From Ilyonectria destructans (Eukaryota; Ascomycota; Sordariomycetes; Hypocreales; Nectriaceae), in assembly GCA_020740775.1 (NCBI GenBank), contig JAHEWK010000012.1, positions 930,001 through 994,000 of the forward strand: a stretch of DNA of 64,000 nt, in the 5' to 3' direction. Each line of letters starts with the position of its first letter. Positions within the stretch are counted from its first letter, which is position 1. Shown piece by piece: positions 34,928-46,800 of this stretch. The notes beneath the pieces are model-generated. The model was not told the origin of the DNA and made no database searches. It saw nothing but the letters and a program-made list of their open reading frames with translations. Made by a program: the position numbers and the translations under genes.

Positions 34928-36328
34928 ATGTCGTGGAACAGCTTACCTCCCGAACTGCGACGCCCGATTTTGCAAATCTTTGCAGCCAACAATAGCCCCC
35001 TCGCATGCTACGCAGCCATCAACAAGGAGTAGCAAAGCGCCATCGAAGCCGAGACGTTTAGATCTTTGACGATCACACTGGACTCAATCTTCGAATTCAC
35101 GGAGCACTTCTCGGAACAGACCCGTCGACAATGCTCCCTCAAGCATATTCGCTTGTCCATTGGAATCCCGTCGCCGGTTTCGCCCCGTCTTGACTGGGTC
35201 GCTACTTTTCAGCCAGTCGGGACCTCGGCGGATTTTTCCAAAGCCGTGTCCCTCTTGTTTGCCTTCCTCGAACAATGGGATGCCCCGAAAATCTTGCAAA
35301 CACTCGATGGAGGCGTTCGCTTGGAAATAAGTCTACCGTCCAGTTCCTCTGACGTAGTAAGCAGCCATAATGTCCATGAAATACAGCTGACGCCTGGCTT
35401 TACTTACTTTTCGGGCACCAAAGACGCGGGTCGGATGAGTCGTGGGGGCCTTCCAGTGGTGAAAGTCATCACTGAGTTCAATTTTTTGCACTCAAACAGG
35501 TGCACTCTTTCTCCGAAAACGGTGTTCGACATCATCATCAGCCTGCCCAACTTGACCCGAGTTCACTTTGAGCGCCCATTCAGGATGGATGACGCTATCG
35601 ACCGAACCAACAAGAGTGGTAAGTGCTTTTTGGAAAGCCAACCGCAAGCCAGGAATGGACATCTCGACGAGGCTAACCATTAAACAGAGCTCGCGCGTTT
35701 CCTCCCGATGTGGCCCGATTCTATCAAAAGAATCGTGATTATTCAGGAGCATATAAGCGTTCTAGGAGCTGGAAATCGGGATCGACCAGAAATTGCACGC
35801 CTCGGGGCCATCGTGGCAAGTCACAGCTTCAAGCTTGAGGAACTAGCAGTTTGCCATTGCATCGAGGCCAACGATTTCTTCGAAGAAGTCCATCGCCTTC
35901 AAACTCTCCAGCCACGACCCTGGAACAACTTGCTCTCCCTCGCCTTGACATTTGACCGCCTTTCAAGAAATCTGCGAATGGCCTGGAGTGCTGAAGAGGA
36001 TACTCAATGGTATGCCCAGCAAGACAGGCGTCTCAATTCTCTCTTCCAAAATGCCGGCGAGGCTGCCAAACTAACGCCCGTGCTACGGACGATGCAGCTG
36101 CTCAACTGCAACTATATATGCAACGGTGTCTTCAAATACAAAGCCTCAAATGGAAACGCCACTGTTCGCTGGGCCTGCACCTGGCCGTTTCAACTATCTG
36201 ACCGCGTCAGGCAGGTTTGGGGGGAGGTCGCGCAGCAGAACAATTTTGGGCTCCAGATTCTGTCGGAGGGGATTGATAGTTTTCTACCTTGTCATTCGGC
36301 TTTTTATTCCTTTTCGAGTCGAGATTGA
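34928..36328 (+). pseudogene. F-box protein gene with a nonsense codon in the F-box
   Basis: ATG 34928 opens MSWNSLPPELRRPILQIFAA, the start of a fungal F-box (SLPPELR...IL), continuing to INKE. Codon 35 is then TAG (35030-35032) where fungal F-boxes usually carry tryptophan (KEWQ...IE). After the stop the same frame continues without break as QSAIEAETFRSLTITLDSIFE. A 69-nt intron follows (35619-35687, GTAAGT, branch GGCTAACC, ACAG), and the second exon runs to 36328. The full product would have been 443 residues. No GT donor lies between the start and the TAG, so splicing cannot skip it, and no in-frame ATG follows soon. F-box proteins are substrate adaptors of SCF ubiquitin ligases. The rest of the frame is undamaged, so the loss looks recent, or TAG could be a sequencing error. 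Confidence 0.75.
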
Positions 36329-36886
36329 CGAGTTAAGAGCCTGCTCTGGAGCCTCTTCTTTTTGCAGCGTGGAGGTGATTTGGGGCCAGTGAATCTCACG
36401 GTACTGCAAGAGTCTACCTGAAGGATCGGAGATACTTTCATTTGGTGTTCGAGGTGGAAAGGTTTTCGGTGGACGGCATGAGCTGAAGAATATGTTCCTT
36501 CAGCTCTCGAGGGCCGGCATAAGCCATAAGTCCCTAGGCTTGATGTCCTTTGAGGTATAAGATAGCAACTCTTGATCAAGAAACTTTGCAATTCATACCC
36601 GGGTTGTTCTTGTGAGTCGTGATGCAATAATTTTGTCGGCTTATCTCCATATTGCTGTACGCCGATGCGACAAACGAAGCATGGATCTCGGATGTTGAGT
36701 GGGCGCCGCGTCAGCCTAATTCGATGACACACTAATGCACCATCTCAGTTCTACAGTTCAGCGACCGACCCACATCCAATGGCCAAGAGTCATCGGTGTG
36801 TGAGTACATAATCCTTTTAAAACTGAGGACATCTTGGCTGCCTTGCAGTCCCAACTGAAGACTCCATCATTCTGTTCACGGCCATC
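36329..36886. other. Short intergenic region before DBR1
   Basis: DBR1 promoter and leader; nothing else seen. Confidence 0.5.
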
Positions 36887-38348
36887 ATGGCGACTTCAAA
36901 CCCCTCAAACCCCAATTCTCTCCAACAGCCCAAGATCGCCGTCGTTGGCTGCGTAAGCTCAGGTGCTTTCAAATCAATATTCTGGATTGACTGACAAGAG
37001 CAGGGTCATGGAGCGCTGGATACTATCTATTCCACTCTCGAGACGCAATGTGCACAAAAGGGATGGGCTCTGTCAGACCTTGACTTGCTCATCATCTGTG
37101 GAGACTTCGAGGTACGACACCAACCATGGATGCAACCAACTGCAGCCACTGACAACATCACAGGCTATTCGAAACCAGGCCGATCTCAATTGCATGGCCG
37201 TCCCGCGCAAGTACCGCAAGTTGGGCGACTTCCACAAATATTATAGCGGTGAAGCAAAGGCCCCAGTTCTGACCCTTGTCATCGGCGGCAACCACGAAGC
37301 CTCCAACTACCTCTTTGAGCTGTATCACGGAGGTTGGCTGGCACCAAACATCTACTATCTTGGTGCTGCTGGTGTCATTCGTTACGGGCCTTGGCGCATC
37401 GCCGGTCTCTCCGGCATCTACAACCCGTCAAACTACCACAAGCCCCATCATGAACGGCTGCCGTACGAAAACAATCATATCCGGTCCATATACCACGTCC
37501 GTGAGTATAACGTCCAGAGGCTTTTGCAAATCCGCTCCCAAGTCGACATTGGGTTGAGCCACGACTGGCCTGCGTGGGTTGAGCTCTTCGGCGACCACAC
37601 CACTTTGTACGCCGCAAAGCCACCCTGGCTTGCAAGCGCAAAGATTGACAACCTTGGAAGCAAGCCTGCGGCAGAAGTCATGAACCATCTTCGGCCGTCG
37701 TATTGGTTCTCGGGGCACATGCACATGAGGTTCACGGCCGACGTGGAATACGATGACAGCCTGTCCTTCGAGGACTGTGTCAAGGCTCTGCCTGTGCCAG
37801 ACGCACTAAAAACCATGCTGCCGATTTTTAAGAAACAGGGCAAGTCTTCTCCAACTAGACCATTGCCAAAACCTGCGGGTTCGCACTCGAAGACTGAGTT
37901 CCTTGGTCTACACAAGGCTGGGTCCGATGCACGTCTCTTTATGGAACTGAGAGAACTTGAGCTTCCTCCCCGTCCCGACACAGACAACGCGCAATTCTCA
38001 ACTCCAAACGACGACGGGAAATTCTGCCTGTACTACGATGAGGAATGGCTTGCCATCACAAGAGCCTATGCCAACGCCTTGAGAGTGGCGGATCCTGAGA
38101 CTCTTGTGGTTCCACCAACGAAGCCCCAGAAGAACCCTTCAGCTTCGCTTCCTCAACACAGGGCCTGGGTCGAAGAGAATATTGTGAATAAGGACCTCCT
38201 CAAGGTCCCAGACGGCTTCACGGCGCATGCTCCAGTCCACACCCCCAATGCTCCCGAGACCTTCGAGCAGCCTCCGGAGTATCCAAACCAGCAAACGGCA
38301 CGTTTTGCGGAACTGCTTCAGATTCCCAATAGGTTCAAGTCAGCATGA
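36887..38348 (+). CDS. DBR1: RNA lariat debranching enzyme Dbr1
   Basis: Three exons: 36887-36952, 37004-37111 and 37164-38348; 452 residues. Introns of 51 and 52 nt have CTGAC branch points. The enzyme hydrolyses the 2'-5' bond of excised intron lariats in the nucleus. Metallophosphatase motifs are complete: C22-x-H24 (Dbr1-specific Cys in place of the usual Asp), CGDFE with D56, GGNHEAS with N101-H102-E103, LSHDWP, and SGHMHMRF. Other family blocks are LDTIYSTLE, AIRNQADLNCMAVPRKYR, YYSGE.KAPVLTL.IGGNHEAS and RSIYHVR. The C-terminal third is variable with a conserved YDEEWLAITRAY helix. The first intron falls directly after the catalytic Cys22 codon. Confidence 0.95.
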
Positions 38349-39107
38349 TGTTTTACCTATTGACGTCCAGTGTCATTCCAACCAGCAAGGGGTTTTCTCT
38401 GCACTAGGAAGCGACAAGGGGCAATTGGGATTACCACCATACCCTAAGGCTGGATTTACCTTCGCCACAGCCAGATTTGCGGCTGCCGGTGCAGGTGCAG
38501 TCAGCAGCAGTACGATTCTTCCCTCTTCAATTACTTGATTGGGGCTGAGTTCGCCTCGGACCTTGTGATGGAATAGAAATTTAAGTTGGCGTTTGGTCTA
38601 GGGAGTCAATTCTAGTTCATATTGTATCATTCATTTTCCACCACCGCCCATGTGTATCTTCTCTTGTTGTGGCCCAGTAGCGAGCGCCCTGTGACAGCTT
38701 GCGAACAATTGTACCTCAAGAGAAACGCCGGTATTGAGCTGAGCCACCAAGAAAATTCGCCTTCCAGAGACTCAATTAAAAGCGGTAAAAGTACTGTACT
38801 CCGAGTCAGGCAATCAAGCAGGGAACAGACCTAGTCACACAATGGCCAATGACACGAATTGAGTTGTCCGATTGGCTGGAACAATTCTAATGCGATTCTT
38901 ACCAAACCTTCAAGAGTATTTCCAGTTTAGTGTCGCTGTTGCCTATTTTATGCGCCTAGGAATGTGGCTGTGATGGATGCGATGACTGTGTTAATTAGCG
39001 TGGTTGGACTTGAGCCTCCACAGTGTCTGGACAATCGTGCATCAACCAAATCTTTGAATATTCCCTCATCATCTTAAGAACATCACTCAAAACAAATCAG
39101 ATTCACG
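38349..39107. other. Intergenic region, nothing recognised
   Basis: Between two plus-strand genes; short frames only. Confidence 0.5.
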
Positions 39108-39725
39108 ATGGCAGAAGCGCCACCAACCGTTCAATCTGCGCCGCAGTTCAACTTCACTTTCGATGATTCGGTCTCTGAGTGGAACATTCCCGGCCCTCAG
39201 TGGCTGAAGGACAACGAAAAGACATGGGATGGTGTCGCCTCGGGCGCTCTCGTCTTCGACGACCAGGACCGCATCCTCCTCCTCCAGCGCGCCCCCGACG
39301 ATAGCATGCCTAACCGCTGGGAGATCCCCGGCGGCGCCGTAGACGACGATGACCCCAGCGTCCTCTACGGCTGTGCGCGCGAGTTGTGGGAGGAGGCAGG
39401 GCTAGTTCTACGACACATTAAGCACGTCATCCCCGACGGCGCAAATGGCAAGCCCGGTGCCGTGTTCACAAACCGTACCGGGAAGCGCTTTTTCTGCAAG
39501 TTCTCCTTCGAGGTCGACGTGGCCGATACGGAATCGGTGAAGCTGGATCCCAACGAGCACCAGGACTTTGTCTGGGCGACGGAGGAGGAGGTGACGAACC
39601 AGGCAATCGGCGAGCGCAAGGTTCCTCTAACCAACTCGATAATGGTGAGATTATTGCGCGAAGGGTTCAGGATGCGACGGGCAGGCAAGGAGAAGACCGC
39701 GGGGACTGTGGCGGGGGAGTCATAG
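39108..39725 (+). CDS. Nudix hydrolase
   Basis: Single exon of 205 residues. The Nudix box runs from G75 through REL at 91-93 to EEAGL at 95-99 (pattern REUxEExGU). Its first half is one residue longer than the standard spacing and has Asp where Glu is usual (GGAVDDDDPS). It is preceded by WDGVASGALVFDD and ILLLQRAPDDSMPNRWEIPGG, typical of fungal Nudix proteins of this size. These enzymes hydrolyse nucleoside diphosphates linked to another moiety; the substrate here cannot be told. No targeting signal is seen, so it is probably cytosolic. A good start context (ACGATGG) supports ATG 39108. Confidence 0.9.
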   Translation: MAEAPPTVQSAPQFNFTFDDSVSEWNIPGPQWLKDNEKTWDGVASGALVFDDQDRILLLQRAPDDSMPNRWEIPGGAVDDDDPSVLYGCARELWEEAGLVLRHIKHVIPDGANGKPGAVFTNRTGKRFFCKFSFEVDVADTESVKLDPNEHQDFVWATEEEVTNQAIGERKVPLTNSIMVRLLREGFRMRRAGKEKTAGTVAGES

Positions 39726-40389
39726 GCATCATGTTCATCGATCTGAGAGAAGACCCGAAAGTCGAGACACAGGGGGACCGTCAGTGAGGAGGTTCAAAAC
39801 TGGGGAAATAGCTTAATTATTGAAACGTCAACCTTGCATTACCTGCGTTTTAAGTCACTGCGGAGACCGAGGTCTTTATTCATAACATGAACCTCCTTGA
39901 GCGAGGAAGTCGGTGAAAGCAGTCAGTTTGTCCGGATAACCTTGAAGCAGTTGAGCAGAGCCACAGTCCTTTCTACCAACATGAGAGCCCAGTGAGATAT
40001 TATATTTATTCTTTTCTTATCCAGGCGATCTTCTCGAGACTCCCGTTTTCCAGCGATTAAGCCCCTTGTCATTAAGTTCCACAGCCATCAATCGTTCAAA
40101 TTGCATCACGTTCCGTCTGCCATGTCAATTTCTCCCATTCTCGCATGCCAGTTCCAAACAGATGGGAGAAGCTAATTCCATGTAATCCAATACTCTTTCT
40201 CCTTTCACTATGCCATCCGATTTCGCCAAGCATGACCCTGATCTTTTGAACTCAACAACTCCGGCTTGTAAATTCAGAAACACATGTTCCACCATCTTTG
40301 AGCCCCTCAAGGACTTCCAATCATGATTAGTCATGAATAAACCTTCACCCAGAAATCCACTCTCTGGAAATGCTGAACGAGACCGAGGT
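39726..40389. other. Convergent intergenic region
   Basis: The 3' flanks of the Nudix and MFS genes; no gene or RNA recognised. Confidence 0.5.
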
Positions 40390-41927
40390 TTAGATTATCG
40401 TCTTTGGAGACAGCCATTTTCCAATGAGAAGTGCCCGTGCTGCAAACATGCAGACCGCTCCAATGAATAGAATCGCGATGTAGAGGCCGGCCAAGGGCTG
40501 CGCACCCATGTTGTCGAGCATAATACCGCTCAAAGGGAGGGAAATGAGGAGCGAAAATGCGACGACGAAGTTCATAGTTCCTAGAAACGGTCAGTGGACG
40601 GCCGTCCTTCGCAGTTCACGCTAGAACTTACCGTAGTACGTTCCATATTCTTTCGGCTCGCATGTTTTTCCCAGACAAACTAGTACACTTTAGAATCGCT
40701 TGAAAACATCGCTATACCATGATAGAAAGCTTACCTGGAGTGACTGATAAGAAAGACCCTGACCCAATGCCCCACAAGGCCGAGAAGGCGTACAAAACTG
40801 GCGCCGAGGTTGTTCCAAAGGGTACGAATAGTGTTCCCATGAACACAATTGTGATGGCCATCATTGCGAGGATGACATTGAAGTGGCCCACTCGATCGCC
40901 AATAATACCAGGCACAACTCGGCCAATTGTGGAAGTACCACCGATAATCGCGAGCAAGAGGAAACCATTCTCGGGTGTGAATCCCGCTCCAGTGGCAATG
41001 GTAGGCAGCAGAGCACCTATTCCAAAAATGACGAATTCCAGCATAAACATGCCTGCTGTGACAAGGTTGAATGCTGGGTTGCGAAAGGCGCCGAGGTTCA
41101 AGGCAGAGCCTTTGGACACTTGCTGGCTGCTGGCCGGCATGAGTCGCTGGTACGGTAGAAAGCAGAGCACGGCCGGGAGCATAAGGCCAGCAGCAAAGAA
41201 ACCCGTTATTCTCATAGACCATCTCCACCCGAGGTTTGGAAAAGTAGAGCGCAGCATGATGGGGAAAATGATCGAGCCGATGGACGAGCCAGCAAGAGCA
41301 ATGCCCATAGCGAAGCCCCGGCGGCGGACGAAAAGTTTTCCCACGGTGGACACAGCGACAACCATAGTCATGGCAGCGCCAAAGGCTCCGAAAATACCAA
41401 GGCACAACATAAACTGCCAGTATTCCTTGCACTCTGCCATGAGCAAGTAGGTGGCAATGACGAGGACGGCGCCGAGTGGGCCAAGGATGCGAGGGCCATG
41501 GGCATCGAAAATCGGGCCGACGCGGAGGCCAAGGACCAGCGACAAGAACAAGTACACGCTGCTAATCCATCCAACTTCGCCTGTTGAATAGTCGCTGAGT
41601 TGGTTGAGGCTGAGGTACGATTGAATTGTTCCGAGAGATTGCATGAAGCCTAGATAACAGCGTCAGAACGGAACGGGGTCGGTGGGAACGGCATAGAATC
41701 GACTCACCAAACGAGGGCACCAGGAACATAAATGATCCCAAAACACACAACCATGCACTCCAGGTCGACTCGATGTCTCGCGGTGTCGATTCCAATGGCT
41801 GCTCGGGGTCATGTTGCTGTCCGGCTTCGGAATCGGCATCGGCCTGCGATCCCGACATTTGCACGGCCGTAGGAACTCGCTCCTCGCCAGACGGGCGAGT
41901 TGAGTGGGGAGGATCCAAGAGGCTCAT
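40390..41927 (-). CDS. Monocarboxylate-type MFS transporter
   Basis: Four exons: 41927-41708, 41649-40735, 40679-40632 and 40580-40390; 457 residues. Introns are 58, 55 and 51 nt with GTGAGT, GTAAGC and GTAAGT donors. The N-terminal 55 residues are polar and cytosolic, followed by about 12 membrane segments. Family markers of the fungal MCT/Mch-like group are present: WLCVLGSFMFLVPSFG (helix 1), FGAFGAAMTMVV, RRRGFAMGIALAGSSIGSIIFP (loop and helix 5), and the CLGKTCEPKEYGTYYG motif before the last helices. The start is the ATG at 41927, because the frame upstream lacks any other ATG. It probably carries a monocarboxylate or related small organic acid across a membrane; substrate and membrane are not determined by sequence. 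Confidence 0.9.
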
Positions 41928-43267
41928 GAATTCGTATTTCGTCTCTTCTTTCGTAAAATCCACGGTACTGTCGAAATAAATCCTGCCTTGAGCCTGCAAA
42001 CTTCGAAGAGTTCGTCGTCCCCCAGTCCAGTATTATACACCCCCGGAAAGGTGGGTCGGCTCCGCACCCGGAGTCCATAAAGCCTTTTTTTTTACCACAT
42101 GGCAGAGAACCCGGACGAACTAGTCGTCATTTGGAAGTTCGTGTGAGACCACCGGGAGTTGAATTCCACCGCGTGAACCACTTGTGACTGGCTCCCCGCA
42201 CGCCTTTTCGGTGTCATTTTACAACAACAGGTGCTGCCGACACCTGCCGCCAATGCTACAACGTAGGTTAGGCGGTCAAGCAAACTCCATGACAAAGGAG
42301 TGTGATAGGTCCAATAGATGCAGCGCTCTGGAAGGGGCATAAGCTCATGTGGTATTCAACCCTCCTCGATGCTGCCGCTGTGCATGCTACTGTAAACTGT
42401 CGCCGATTGGTCCTTCATACGCTAAAGTTTTAAGTAGGCTATTCAATATCTGATACCCATAATTTCTTTTCTTCCTAGCGTCACGTTTCGGTACCGGCAA
42501 ATGAGTCACGGTTCATGGCTAGGATTAGACACCGGGAGCGGTCCCGGGATCTATCTCCACCGTGATAAGATCCGTAGCCTCTTCAACCAACCACATCTTG
42601 ACATTGAACTGTCCAAAACAAATGTAACAATATGAATCAGAAGTTACTTGCATGGGAAATTTTTATAACTCGATCGGCCTTCCTCTTCTACATATGGCAA
42701 CTATGGGAACACCATGTCTGATCAGATGTCTTTGGCCCTAACGTTTGTAAGCCACCCATGCTTCTCGTCATTAACATGACATCTCTGCAAAGTTTAGTGT
42801 CCAACATTTTTCTGTATTAACAAATATGTTTTAGCTTTCAACATTAATTGACTGTCGGGCATTGAACTGGCATAGTCACGAGTTATTCATTTCAACGACA
42901 TGGCCTCGCGCTACCCTAGAGACCAAGCGCAACATCAAATTGCAGGCTGCACAACGTCAAAACTCTGAATAAAAATGATCAGTAGCCCCTGGCTCAAACC
43001 ATCTCCTAATCGATTATTACCCGAAACTTTTAATTCACTAATTACGAACACAGCGTTTCACAGCTTGTCCTAAAGCTTAAGCCTCGTGAACACATCTCGA
43101 AGGTCCACAAGGGCAATTGTATTCTCAGTGCCATCGGGGGAATGAGCATACAAAATGGTGACTCACGAACAATTTCCCCTATATATAACGCATGTTTTCA
43201 AATCTCAGAATATCAGTACTTCCTCCTATCTTCCGAGTTCCAATATCGTTTCGGAACACCAAAAGCC
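41928..43267. other. AT-rich intergenic region
   Basis: Upstream of both the MFS gene and the next plus-strand gene. A T9 run lies near 42085; frames are short. Nothing else recognised. Confidence 0.5.
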
Positions 43268-43850
43268 ATGTTTCGACAGACACAACAACACCCCGATGAC
43301 ATCCACACTCTTGTGGATAAGTGCCTGGGATCATTTAATAGACTCATAGATGATATTAAGAAGCACGGGAATCCCCAGGGCCCCTCTGGGAATGCGAATT
43401 TGCAATCTAAACGAGACCAGCTTAGGAAATGGGCAGCTGACTTTAGAGCTGACTTACATTGCTCGTCTAAACAATCACTTGACTATAAGTTCAAACAGCA
43501 TGAATCTCCTAGGGGAACAACGATCACAGAGCTCAAAAAACTGCTCGAGGATCTTAACAGCTGTAATGGTTAACCCTACTTGCTTTGTCACTTGCACTAA
43601 CGTGGGTATTTCAGTCACGAAACATGTCACACACCCACGGACAAGCGGAGCCGCGACTGCCAATAGGCCTGGGGGTAATTCAGCAGCAGATCAGACCAGA
43701 ATGTATATGGAAAAGATTTCACAATCACTAGACAGGACTTTTAGTCGCACTCGGTTCTTGGCACTTCTGCCCAAGGGGGACTGGCTAGATCCCTCAAAGT
43801 CTTCAAACGCTAAGCCGGAGGCGGGATCGAGTAAGTTTCCCTGGCTATGA
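43268..43850 (+). CDS. Short protein or fragment like the N-terminus of fungal C2H2 proteins
   Basis: Two exons: 43268-43568 and 43615-43850, with a 46-nt intron that has a strong branch site (GCACTAAC) and TTTCAG; 178 residues. The upstream ATG at 43142 is in frame but lies in AT-rich leader-like sequence. The first 100 residues (LVDKCLGSFNRLIDDI, LRKWAADFRADLHCSSKQSLDYKF, LKKLLEDLN) resemble the helical N-terminal region of large fungal proteins carrying C2H2 fingers (acuF-type annotation). No zinc finger or further domain follows. At 43831 a GTAAGT could start another intron, but no convincing continuation was found. It may be a truncated relic of a longer gene, or a small gene keeping only this domain. 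Confidence 0.4.
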
Positions 43851-46800
43851 ATAGACCTACTGGTGAGGAGATATTAGATTATCTTAGCATAGTGCCACAT
43901 GTGGGCGAATATGGTCTTGGCGGTGGCGTCCTCTCTTGTAACGTCTCGCAGTACGGGATTGTGAGCTGGATGTAGCTCTGGACCAGAACCCAAGTTCTCA
44001 ATACCCTATACCGATAGCAATGGTATTTTATTACATATCTCCAACAGTTCACACAGTCTTGTAATGTGATTGCCCAGCCACGCGGGTTCTCAAGAGAAAC
44101 TCGTACCTGCAGGAACCAAACGCAGAAAGAGGCCAGCACCAGAGCACCAACTTTTTCAGCCGCACATGGAGAAGTCCCTCATTACGAGGCTGTGTTAGCC
44201 AGGCGTGCCCTGGGCCAACGAAATCCTTCACGAAAGAAGAAAAAAAAGCGGCTCAGATGGGGACATGTGCATGGGTGGAATGGCCCCATCCTTGCCTCAC
44301 GAATTTTGAGCAAAGTACGGTGAGTTATGAACAGTACAGTACAGGACGGAGAAAACCCGCACCGGGTTGCCAATTGGACCAACGAGATAAAAAAGAAAGA
44401 GGCCGAATAGAAGCCTACACGTACGGCTGGTCTGGTCAATCACTGGAGCGGGAAAAGGCCGCGCCGAGAAATGGCTCGCTCGGCATCCGCCCGGCGAGGA
44501 TCCCGGGAAGGGCTCCGGCCAAGGCTAATCAGATGCCGGTGATACGAGCGGGCGAACACCGACATTTGCCCTCCAGAGAGGGATCTGAGTCGGCATTCGG
44601 GTAGATCATATGATGGACTGGGATTCTTCTTTCCTTTCTTTTTATGTGCGTAGCAATTGTGGCTACGTAGTTTTAGCTCTGCTGACAGACACGCATCGAG
44701 CTGACAGACATGCATCGAGCTGACAAGATATTCCGAATCGTACGTAACATGCAGGGCCGAGATCGGGACTGCACAGAACTCGGCGAATGTGACGCTGTGG
44801 GTGGTAATGACGACGATCCGATACGCGGATCTGGCGGCTGCGATTTTTCGCCACAGATTGACAGGGCCAGTGGCCTTTTTGAGCGCATCATCGTGATTGA
44901 CGTGTGGTTTAGTTCTCGTTTACTAATTAGTTGTGTCGTGTACTCTGTACTGGACCGAATTGAGTGGTCGAAACCTTGGAGTAGCACCACACCACCCATT
45001 CCAAAGCACGTGGGCGCCGGTTTCCGGGCGGGTTGGCGACAATCCAATGCACAGGATTTCCCAAAGTGCCCAGCCGGGAAATCGGCGAGAACTGTAACGT
45101 GGGAATATTTCCTAGAGGCGTTTCTTGACTCGTCTGAGATGAGGAATGCGATGACTCTGGCTGAGCCAACGGCCCATCCAGACCATGATGGAAATTCCAT
45201 CCCCCACAGCTGAATCCGATGTGGGGGGATGGGAAACACACATTCCTCGTTGCCAGTGCACATGGGACAGTCACGAGCTACTCTGCGTGCCATTATTTTT
45301 GTGAGACACTTTTTCCCAGATGACTGGTTCAAGGCTCATGTGGACCCCATCACGGACAACTCTCATCATGTCGCGATATCACAATGTCGAAGCCACCAAC
45401 CACGGGGTCGATAAAGGTCACCCGCAGATGAGAGATAGGGCACAGCACCAAAATGTTCTCGAAGCAAAAGCACCGTCGCATTTCACGGAGTAGAATGACC
45501 TCATTGGCGTCGATCCCTGCGAGGCGACGCTGGGACCCCGGGGACCCCGGTCTAGACCGTCGCGCCGGCCGCTCATGGTCCTTCACGGACGGTCATCACC
45601 GAAACGAAGGCGGCGAATGTTTCGACGTCGGCTAGAAGGTTTCTGTCAAGCTTCCCTTGATTAAATGACTGAGATGCGGTGGGGCGTGGCGGACTGAAAC
45701 CATCAATACCGTGCGCACTGGCGGCGTTATTCTTAGACGGCCGATGCTGATGGTGTTGCTGGAGCCATCGTGCATTACTTTTGATGCCTCGCGCGATTGT
45801 GAGGCGGGCGGCGCACTGGCCCAAGTCGCGCCCAGCAACAGGACGCGATCTGCGACCAGATTGCATTTTGACAGGTCAAATACAAGGTATGCCCACGGAG
45901 AAAGACGAACGCCGCGCCGCTGCTGGGAGACGAGGCAAGGCGTTGTTTTGTTGTCGTTGACTTACGGTGAGGAGATGCCTGTCGTCTTGCACAAGATCCA
46001 AGGCAACCCGCAAGACGATCGGCGGGTTGAATGAGCTGGCACCCCAAGGGCCAAGCTCCCTAGTGGACCGGAGCATCTCCTTGCCGGGACCAGGGCGATT
46101 TTCCCTTCGTCCTAGGAACTGCCGTCGAGAGTGGGCGGTTACAGCGGTCTTGCGCTGTCGCATTCTTTTATGCGAAAACGTCCTAGCCTGTGTTTTTGCT
46201 GTTTATTTGGCCGCCCGACAAAGTGCGCCAGCGCCAATGCTTCACCATACCCCCGCCCGCCAGGGGTCCCTGAAGGGCTCTAAAACGAGCGCAGTTGATG
46301 ATACTGGCAGACGACTTTGAAACATGGGCATCCTGCTTTATTCCGCCTGGTTCAAGCAGGCACAACAGGAACCACCCCTGGTTTGCTGGTCGGGTAGGTC
46401 AGCTCAGAATGCCCGTGATATGGCATCAGAAGCCACATCCTCACTGCTGCATGTGGCGTGTCTCGTCCGACCGGGCGGGCCAGTCGCAGTATGCGCGCTG
46501 TCGAAACACCGTGTGAAGGGGCATACGATCATGCGCCGGCACCAAGGTCCCGCACCCGGAATGCCCGGCAGTTGCTTTTTATTCTTATTTTATGTGTGCT
46601 CGTGTGTGAACGGCTCTGCACGGTGGGCAATTGGACGCCGGTTCGGGGGCGGATGCGGGAAGGTAGAGTTAAGCTCAGGTTCGCTGACAAGGGAACGGAA
46701 GGCTCGGAGTTTGCCAATTAGAAATTGAGACAAAACCGACCAAGACATTGGTGAAAGAAGGGTAAGGCGGCAAGACAAACCCTGGGTGCATGTGAGACCC

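Noticed and set aside
34644..35069. 141-codon plus frame beginning MVFTWITS
   Set aside because: Looks like a signal peptide start but overlaps the F-box frame out of phase and lacks any domain.
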